Position numbers and translations under genes: made by a program. Below the pieces are notes generated by a model, which was given only the letters and a program-made list of their open reading frames with translations, was not told the DNA's origin and ran no database searches. DNA of 11,070 bases from JANNRR01 sp031401675 (lineage in GTDB: Bacteria; Pseudomonadota; Alphaproteobacteria; Rhodobacterales; Rhodobacteraceae), in contig JANNRR010000182.1 in assembly GCA_031401675.1 (NCBI GenBank), forward strand, positions 1 to 11,070, written 5' to 3'. Below are positions 6,355 through 11,070 of this stretch, in pieces; position 1 is the first letter of the stretch; each line of letters starts with the position of its first letter.

Positions 6355-7479
6355 CTATGCCGGCATCCGGCTGGCGATGTAGGCGGCAAACTCGTAGTTG
6401 GGGCGTTCGAGATGGGAAAGCGGGCCCGGCGCGGACAGGCCGGAGCAAAGGCCGCGGTAGACCCGTTCGGTGCAGCCCTTGTCTTCGATGTTGACGTCGT
6501 CGAGCAGGGCCTTGACCTGTGCCAGATGGGCCGGCGCATCGGGGTCGGCAATCCAGTCGGGCGACATGCCGCCGCCGTAGAGCACGTTGACATGGCCGGG
6601 GCCGTCGGGGGTCAGACAGAGATACCAGAAATAGCCGGGGGTCAGGGTGATGAGGAGCGCAGGGTAGATGGCCAGAAGCCAGGTGATGCGGCGCTGATCG
6701 CCGGTAAGCGTGGTGTTGGCCGGATGGGCGAGGGACAGGGGCACGGTATCATTCTTCATGATCCAGTGGTGGTTGAAGGCCGGCGCGCCCTCGGGGCAGG
6801 TCATCTGGGCGAGGTCGACCGAGCCGCCGATGGTGCCGGAATGGCAGGCGGGCAGGTGGTAGCTTTCCATGAAATTCTCGGCCAGCACCTTCCAGTTGGT
6901 ATTCCAGCGGAAGGTTTCGCGGAAGGTTTCGCTGTAGCGTGACATGTCGAGGTAGCCGACGAGGCTGTCGACATCCCGGAGCTGAGCCGCCGGGTCGGGG
7001 GCTGCGGGATTGAGGGTGACCAGGATCCAGCCCTGCCAGACCTTGCAGCGGACCGGAGGCAGGGCGATATCGGACTTGCAGAAGGTTTCGTTGAGCGTCA
7101 TCGCCGGGGCGCTGCGCAGGGTGCCGTCGAGGTTGTAGGTCCAGGCGTGGTAGGGGCAGCTGAGGGTCCGGGTATGGCCGCGCCCCTGCATGATCGTCGA
7201 CATTCGGTGGCGGCAGACATTGGACAGGGCGCGGACCGCGCCGTCATTGTCGCGCAGGATGACGATGGGTTCGCCGGCGATTTCCATGGTGAGATAGTCG
7301 CCGGGGTTGGGCAAAGCCTCGGCCCGGCCGGCGCAGAGCCATTCGGCGGCGAAGATGTGGCGCTGTTCCAGCGCGGCGAAATCGGGGGAGGTGTAGACCG
7401 ATTTCGGCATGGCGCGGGCTTGCGCGAAGGGGGTGGCAACGTTGGCGCGCAACTCGTCAAGGGGGGTGTGGGCGTTCAT
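6355..7479 (-). CDS. Rieske non-heme iron oxygenase, alpha (catalytic) subunit
   Basis: A 374-residue Rieske oxygenase that would activate O2 to hydroxylate, dioxygenate or N-demethylate its substrate in the cytoplasm. The Rieske [2Fe-2S] ligands are Cys89-X-His91 and Cys108-X2-His111. The mononuclear iron site has His208 and His213 in ENFMESYHLPACH, with Asp333 in NIEDKGCTERV as probable third ligand. Position 205, which bridges the two metal centres, is Glu where classical aromatic dioxygenases have Asp. Glu is also found in carnitine monooxygenase CntA, and the C-terminal ERVYRGL block resembles the quaternary-amine group (CntA, GbcA, stachydrine demethylase). That suggests an N-methylated substrate over a plain aromatic ring, by inference only. 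No ferredoxin reductase partner is in the window. AAAGG stands about eight bases before the ATG. The gene is intact although the genes on both sides have decayed. Confidence 0.92.
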   Translation of the reverse strand: MNAHTPLDELRANVATPFAQARAMPKSVYTSPDFAALEQRHIFAAEWLCAGRAEALPNPGDYLTMEIAGEPIVILRDNDGAVRALSNVCRHRMSTIMQGRGHTRTLSCPYHAWTYNLDGTLRSAPAMTLNETFCKSDIALPPVRCKVWQGWILVTLNPAAPDPAAQLRDVDSLVGYLDMSRYSETFRETFRWNTNWKVLAENFMESYHLPACHSGTIGGSVDLAQMTCPEGAPAFNHHWIMKNDTVPLSLAHPANTTLTGDQRRITWLLAIYPALLITLTPGYFWYLCLTPDGPGHVNVLYGGGMSPDWIADPDAPAHLAQVKALLDDVNIEDKGCTERVYRGLCSGLSAPGPLSHLERPNYEFAAYIASRMPA

Positions 7480-7607
7480 GGCGGGCCTTTTCTTGGGGGG
7501 CGGCGGGGTGAACCTCGCCCTGGGGATTTGTTCGGCAGCTTTGGCTTATGGAACATTAGCATGATGTCGGGTGATGGCAGCATCGTCTTTGAATATTGCA
7601 ATGGGAT

Positions 7608-8736
7608 TCAGTGCCCGGTCTGACAAGCCCGCCGATTTGCGGGCGAAATCCCGTGGGCAATCCCGATCAAAGGCGCAGGAAGCGGCGGCGGGTTGCGCGA
7701 AGGGGGGCGGGCGAAATGCCGAAGGGTTGGGTGGAGCGCGCTTTTGTCGGAATGCAGCCATTCGCGGGCAAAGGCGGCGAGATTGCGGCCGGCAGTAGCC
7801 TGCCCGGCGGCGGTGACAATTCCGGGCTTGTCCAGCCACGTCTTCGCATGTGGGCTTTGCAGGATGGGGACGTCTGGCGCCGCGCAAATCCGGCCGCGAC
7901 AGCGATTATGGGGGTGCGGGCCCTGCGATTGATCTGGTGAAGGGCCACGCTACGCCCGGAATCCCGATCAGCGCAGCGACCGGCCGGGCACCGGCAGGCT
8001 GGCGGGCAAACGCTTGGACAGGGTGCTACTGGCGGAGAGGCGGGCGGTGACCGGGCGGTGACCGGCCGGCGCCGGATCGCCGGTCCGGCGGGTTTTTCCT
8101 GCATGGCGTGAAGCCTGCAAAGCCCGGATTGTCGTGGGTTGAATTAGGCGGCACCGATCCTCGGGTCCGCCGGTTCCGGGCTGCGCCGTACCAAGGAAAA
8201 GGCGGAGGAACGGTGCTGAGCGGTGCTGTTGCCGGTTGCGGCCCCGCCATGACAGCAGGACGGCACGTCTTTTCACGGGATCGGCACGCTGTCGCAGTAC
8301 GCCAGACTGTCGATTGCATCGACAGCGGGGCATCGCCCCGGTGTGCGGTGGTGGATTCGGCGATGGCCTGATTGGCATCGCTGGTGGGTTCGGATTTGGC
8401 ACCGGGCGCGATTATCCCGGCGTCGGTCTCGCGGACGACATGTGGCATCAGGTCGGGGTCCTGATCCCGCCGGGCCGGCTAGCGGTGGCCCGTGGGGCCG
8501 GTTTTGATGCTGCGGTGGCAGGGGTCGGCATGCAGCACGGCATGGATATGGCGGGAGATGGTGCGGGCAAACTGCGGGTTGGCCTCTTTCAGCACATCTT
8601 GATCATTGCCGAGCAAACGCATCTCGGCCGCGGTTTCTTCGCCGGAACGGGGGACGCCGCGCCCCGGTTTGCGGTCGACAGAAGGCTGGTGCGGGTCGCG
8701 GATGCCATCCTCGCGGGCACCGCCGGTACGGATCAT
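7608..8736 (-). pseudogene. Decayed 4-hydroxyphenylacetate 3-monooxygenase (HpaB)-like oxygenase
   Basis: The family is recognisable along the whole stretch but in three frames. It starts at 8736 with a good site (GGGGAG, six bases) and MIRTG. About 80-90 codons seem deleted near 8634. NDQDVLKEANPQFARTISRH (8607 on) is followed by an in-frame TAG at 8479-8481, then HVVRETDAGII and GAKSEPTSDANQA to about 8320. A shift moves homology to a second frame, SSAFSLVRRSPEPADPRIGAA (about 8209-8147), with a TAA at 8144-8146, then RQSGL and LHAMQEK, and LHQINRRAR at 7942-7916. A further shift leads to RGRICAAPDV (7898 on), TWLDK, AAFAREWLHSDKSALH, ending at TGA 7608-7610. Intact HpaB is about 480-520 residues and uses FADH2 from a partner reductase to ortho-hydroxylate phenols. 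Here two stops, two shifts and a deletion exclude function. The decayed flavin reductase across the Rieske gene is the probable partner. Confidence 0.85.
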
Positions 8737-8869
8737 CGCGGACTCCCCGAGATGGCGCACAGTGTCACGGCACTTCGGGTCTGACAGAGGACCTGGATTT
8801 CGGGGCGGCGGTCCTTTCGGGCCAGCGTCCTTCGCCGGACACCGGCGGCACACAGACCATGAGGGAAGG

Positions 8870-9274
8870 TCACGAGGTTACAGGAGGGTCTCGCACCTCG
8901 ACATGCCACCAGCGCGGGCGGGCCGACCGGTAGGAGTGGGCGGTGGGTTTGAATTCGGCAAGCGCCGGGCGGTCGAGGGCCCCAAGGACGATGGCGATGC
9001 TGGGGGAATCGTCGATGGCACCGACGGTGCTGCCGCATGTGGGGCAGAAGGCTCGCGACGACCAGTCGGACGAGCGCCAGGTCGCGGGCGGGCCGCCGAG
9101 GCCGGTCCAGTTCAGCGCGGAACGGGGAAACTCGACCCACGCAACGGTCAGCGCGCCGGAATGGCGGCGGCACAGGCTGCACGAGCAGGTATGCGGTTTC
9201 TGCGCCGGGCCAGTGGCGGTGAAACGGATGTGACCGCAGAGGCAGCCACCGGTGTAGAGCTTTGGTCCTGGCAT
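8870..9274 (-). CDS. GFA-family (CENP-V/GFA domain) zinc-binding protein
   Basis: A 134-residue protein of the glutathione-dependent formaldehyde-activating (GFA/CENP-V) family, a small zinc-binding beta fold named after Gfa of Paracoccus. The zinc ligands are all visible: Cys11 and Cys13 in GGCLCG, Cys30, Cys32 and Cys35 in CSCSLCRRHSG, and Cys77 and Cys80 in FCPTCGS. The GALTVAWVEFP strand after the second cluster and WWHVEVRDPP at the end are also typical. Most members have no proven reaction and are not true formaldehyde-activating enzymes, so a role in S-hydroxymethylglutathione formation should not be assumed. The site before the ATG is weak (GGGG eight bases upstream). The gene precedes the decayed HpaB relic on the same strand by 133 bp and diverges from the nitrilase-like gene. 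Confidence 0.88.
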   Translation of the reverse strand: MPGPKLYTGGCLCGHIRFTATGPAQKPHTCSCSLCRRHSGALTVAWVEFPRSALNWTGLGGPPATWRSSDWSSRAFCPTCGSTVGAIDDSPSIAIVLGALDRPALAEFKPTAHSYRSARPRWWHVEVRDPPVTS

Positions 9275-9547
9275 GGTTCGCCCCCGGTTGCGGGAGTTTT
9301 GCCCGGGCGGGATGCGGCGTCAAGCGGGGGTGGCGGATGCGCGCCGGGTTGCGGGTCGAATTTCAGTCCCCGGGCTGCCGTGGCCACAGGGTGGGCGGAT
9401 GGGTCCGGAAATCGCCCGGGCGCGCGCGGTGCCGATGCTTGACGAGCCCCGGCAGTTACGGCAGGTCGGGCGGCGGCAGGTCAGTCTGATGCGCTGCGGA
9501 CGGTCCGTGAGGCATTCTGGACAAGTCTGAAGAAACCGGGGCTGGGA

Positions 9548-10311
9548 ATGAAGATCGCACTGTATCAGGGGCCATCGCCGGCCGGGGCGACCGAGGCGGC
9601 GTTCGCGACGATCGAACGGGTGCTGGCGGCTGCGGCGGCGGCGGGGGCGCGGATGGCGGTGTTTCCGGAACTGTTCCTGCCGGGGTACAATCTGGCCGAC
9701 CTCGCCGCGCAGGCGCAGCCGGCGGACGGCGACTGGAGCCAGCGGCTGGCGGCACTGGCGGCGGCGGCAGGCTGCGGGCTGACGGTCTCGGGTTTGCCGA
9801 AGCCGACGGGGCGGCGGTCTACAATGCGGCGCTGACGCTGGGGCCGGATGGCAGGGTGCTGGCGCGCTACCGCAAGGTGCAGCTGTACGGGCCGCGCGAA
9901 CAGGCGATCTTTACCGCCGGCGACCGGCTGTGCAGCTTTGATCTGCAGGGGCGGCGGGCGGCGCTCTTGATCTGTTATGACGTCGAATTCGCGCCGCATG
10001 TCCGGGCTTTGGCGGAGCGGGGGGTGGAGGTCGTGCTGGTGCCGACGGCCAACATGCTGCCCTTTGGCCATGTGTCGCGGCTGACGGTGCCGTCGCAGGC
10101 GGTCAACCATGCGCTGACGATCGTCTATGCCAACTACTGCGGGGTCGAGGGTGATCTGAGCTATTGCGGCGGCTCGGTGATCGTGGGGCCGGACGGCGAG
10201 GTGCTGGCGATGGCCGGGCCGGGCGAGGCGGTGCTGGTGGTTGACCTGGCGGTGCCGGTGCCGGACGCCGAGCTTTCGGCGCAGTTGCGGGACTACCGGG
10301 CGGTGGACTGA
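9548..10311 (+). pseudogene. Carbon-nitrogen hydrolase (nitrilase superfamily), frameshifted
   Basis: Two adjoining frames encode one amidase/nitrilase-type enzyme that would cleave a C-N bond in an amide, carbamoyl or nitrile substrate. The first (9548-9835) has KIALYQG and FPELFLPGYN with catalytic Glu41, and becomes nonsense after Val80. The second carries AEADGAAVYNAALTLGPDG, YRK with the catalytic Lys, LLICYDVEF with the nucleophile Cys, and VPTANMLPFGHV, YANYCGVEG and CGGSVIVGPDG. Removing TC at 9788-9789, part of a TCTC at 9786-9789, joins them into a 253-residue protein with Glu41, Lys109 and Cys142, close to normal length. VPTANM...YANYCGVEG points to the 5-aminopentanamidase/stereoselective-amidase branch. 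Everything but the 2-bp insertion looks functional, so this is either a recent mutation or a sequencing error. A strong terminator follows the stop. The 273-bp spacer before it shows no clear gene; a TTGACG at 9439 has no good -10 partner. Confidence 0.85.
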
Positions 10312-10327
10312 GGTGTGATGGGGGGGC

Positions 10328-10348
10328 GTCTCACGGTGAGACATTTTT
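10328..10348 (+). terminator. Intrinsic terminator after the carbon-nitrogen hydrolase gene
   Basis: GTCTCAC-G-GTGAGAC (10328-10342) gives a six- to seven-base stem with a tight loop and is followed at once by ATTTTTC. It starts 16 bases after the stop codon at 10309-10311. Stem, short loop and T-run fit a Rho-independent terminator on the plus strand. Confidence 0.75.
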
Positions 10349-10446
10349 CATGTGTTTTATTTCAATTGGTTAGGGTAATCGCGTTAGGGGTTTGTTAGGG
10401 ATTGGAGCGGTTTTCCGGGGGGGGGTGGTCGGCGGCGTCGGAAAGT

Positions 10447-10466
10447 GGTGCGTGCGAGCACGCACC
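10447..10466. repeat. Perfect 9-bp palindromic element (REP-like)
   Basis: GGTGCGTGCGAGCACGCACC is a 9-bp inverted repeat with a two-base centre, extended by CTAC on its right flank. GTAGGGTGCGTGC-type palindromes are familiar as dispersed intergenic elements in alpha- and other proteobacteria. It lies 13 bases beyond the stop of the minus-strand gene at 10480 and at the point where the composition changes from very GC-rich to clearly less so. It could act as a terminator stem for that gene, although no T-run follows on the minus strand. Upstream, 10350-10440 holds an AT-richer patch with three copies of GTTAGGG and a nine-G run, but no gene. Confidence 0.6.
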
Positions 10467-10479
10467 CTACGATTTCTAC

Positions 10480-10932
10480 TTAGGGCTTGTCACAAAACTC
10501 GTTGATGTAGTTCTCGATATCGGACTTTAGATTCTCCCGACCATCGGCTGGAACAAACGTCTGGGCGAAACTAAAACTTCGCTGTTTTGTGATCGATCCA
10601 AAGCAATCCACCCATTCTTCGAAGAAATAGGCATCAGCAACCGGGGTGGAAAGGTCAACTGCCTCAAAGGAATCTAATTCCAACGAATACACGCCGCGAC
10701 CCTCGAGTAAAGTTACTCCGGATACGCGGGAAAGATCCACCGTCAATGACTTTCTACGGCTTTTCCCAGGAATTCTGCATTCCACCGTGTGGATATAGCG
10801 GATTGTCAAAGAGCAGGAGGAAAGACTGCCCACACCCGACCGCCCTCCAAGAACTCCCTCCTGCGGGGTGAACGAAAGTTGCTTCGCGATCTGTGCCGCC
10901 AATGCCTTCGATTCATTTTCCGCTTGCAACGC
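10480..10932 (-). pseudogene. Unrecognised protein gene, 5' end cut off by an IS630-type element
   Basis: I do not recognise this protein. About 150 codons remain, ending at TAA (10480-10482). The retained part begins with a charged, probably helical ALQAENESKALAAQIAKQL, then a Gly/Ser stretch (GVLGGRSGVGSLSSCS), beta-like segments (LTIRYIHTVECRI, KSLTVDLSRVSGVTLLEG), YFFEEWVDCFGSI, and an acidic C-terminus. No signal peptide or membrane segment is visible. Base composition is clearly lower in GC than the rest of the window and codons such as AAA, TTT and GAA are common, suggesting horizontal acquisition. No ATG occurs in frame; the frame stays open upstream through the putative IS end and out of the window. 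A TTG at 10929 is the only start-like codon near the IS edge and has no ribosome binding site. The simplest reading is a gene interrupted at the TA at 10933; the start is lost. A functional TTG start cannot be excluded. Confidence 0.6.
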
Positions 10933-11070
10933 TAGTGTTCTGCACCTGACATAGGATTCCCGACGGCGCCGCTCTGTGGCATGGTCGGCGGATGAGACGC
11001 TCTGATATCTGCCTTTACCTTGGCCCCGCCGACCGCGCTGAGCTTCAAGCTTTGCTGAGCAACCGCAACA
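10933..11070 (+). mobile_element. Left end of an IS630-family insertion sequence (partial)
   Basis: The element is inferred from the transposase start at 10992 and from the abrupt end of the foreign gene. IS630-family elements insert at TA, and a TA at 10933-10934 is followed by AGTGTTCTGCACCTGACATA, a plausible terminal inverted repeat, leaving a 57-base leader before the ATG. The right end lies outside the window, so the inverted repeat and TA duplication cannot be confirmed here. Confidence 0.6.
10992..11070 (+). CDS. IS630-family transposase, N-terminal fragment running off the window
   Basis: The ATG at 10992 opens a frame of 26 codons to the window edge, MRRSDICLYLGPADRAELQALLSNRN. The L-x-ADRAELQALLxNRN segment matches the N-terminal start of IS630-type transposases, which continues in the family as an NTPRKxVWRAxIVLAT helix-turn-helix region. 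The catalytic DDE domain would lie beyond the window. Assignment rests on this short stretch only. Confidence 0.65.
   Translation, partial: MRRSDICLYLGPADRAELQALLSNRN

Noticed and set aside
8236..8784. Plus-strand open frame of 182 codons over the HpaB relic
   Set aside because: The minus strand of the same DNA has colinear HpaB-family blocks; the plus-strand product is unlike any protein I know.
8870..9274. Annotation of the GFA-family protein as a formaldehyde-activating enzyme
   Set aside because: The domain is present, but most family members lack demonstrated activity and no formaldehyde oxidation genes accompany it here.
9275..9547. Possible leader peptide or gene fragment before the carbon-nitrogen hydrolase (SDALRTVREAFWTSLKKPG in the same frame)
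   Set aside because: It has no start codon with a ribosome binding site and no family match, and the hydrolase's own MKIALYQG start is the usual N-terminus.
10369..10400. Three GTTAGGG copies resembling telomere-type repeats
   Set aside because: Irregular spacing (14 and 11 bases) in an AT-richer terminator-proximal spacer; chance similarity in short G/T-rich DNA.

Overview
The window reads as chromosomal DNA of a high-GC alphaproteobacterium, most likely of the Rhodobacterales. The grounds are strong G/C third-position bias in the genes, Shine-Dalgarno-led starts, short GGGGGC...GCCCCC hairpin elements of a kind common between genes in that order, and the first codons of an IS630-type transposase of a sort frequent there. 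The assignment is inferred by eye. Bases 1-134 contain G-runs of 21 and 26 and look like a damaged contig end, not biology.

Left part (157-3281): a secreted NMT1/THI5-like ABC substrate-binding protein on the minus strand diverges from a plus-strand pair, a RidA-family protein that lacks the usual catalytic arginine and an M20 acetylornithine deacetylase-like amidohydrolase. The amidohydrolase carries a GGSGGGGSGGGGSG stretch encoded by a 15-bp tandem repeat. Both divergent leaders contain short tandem repeats. Together these genes suggest uptake and hydrolysis of a small nitrogenous compound such as an N-acyl or N-carbamoyl amino acid, but the substrate cannot be read from the sequence.

Middle part (3516-9274): all genes lie on the minus strand. 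In transcription order they are a GFA-family zinc protein, a decayed HpaB-like FADH2-dependent monooxygenase (pseudogene), an intact Rieske non-heme iron oxygenase alpha subunit, a decayed HpaC-like flavin reductase (pseudogene), a CurA-like zinc-independent NADP oxidoreductase, and a secreted alpha/beta hydrolase. The main result here is that neither end of the apparently gene-poor DNA around the Rieske gene is empty. The two sides hold the oxygenase and reductase components of what was probably one two-component flavin monooxygenase, so this looks like a catabolic or tailoring locus in decay. The Rieske enzyme is the intact member.

Right part (9548-11070): a carbon-nitrogen hydrolase (nitrilase superfamily) is split by a 2-bp TC duplication although its Glu-Lys-Cys triad is preserved, and it is followed by a clear intrinsic terminator. 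After a perfect palindrome the composition falls sharply. An unrecognised, visibly less GC-rich gene on the minus strand has lost its 5' end where an IS630-type element begins, and the transposase runs out of the window. This end is an accessory, recently rearranged region.

I found no RNA genes, CRISPR arrays or new defence-type system. The notable content is gene decay and rearrangement.
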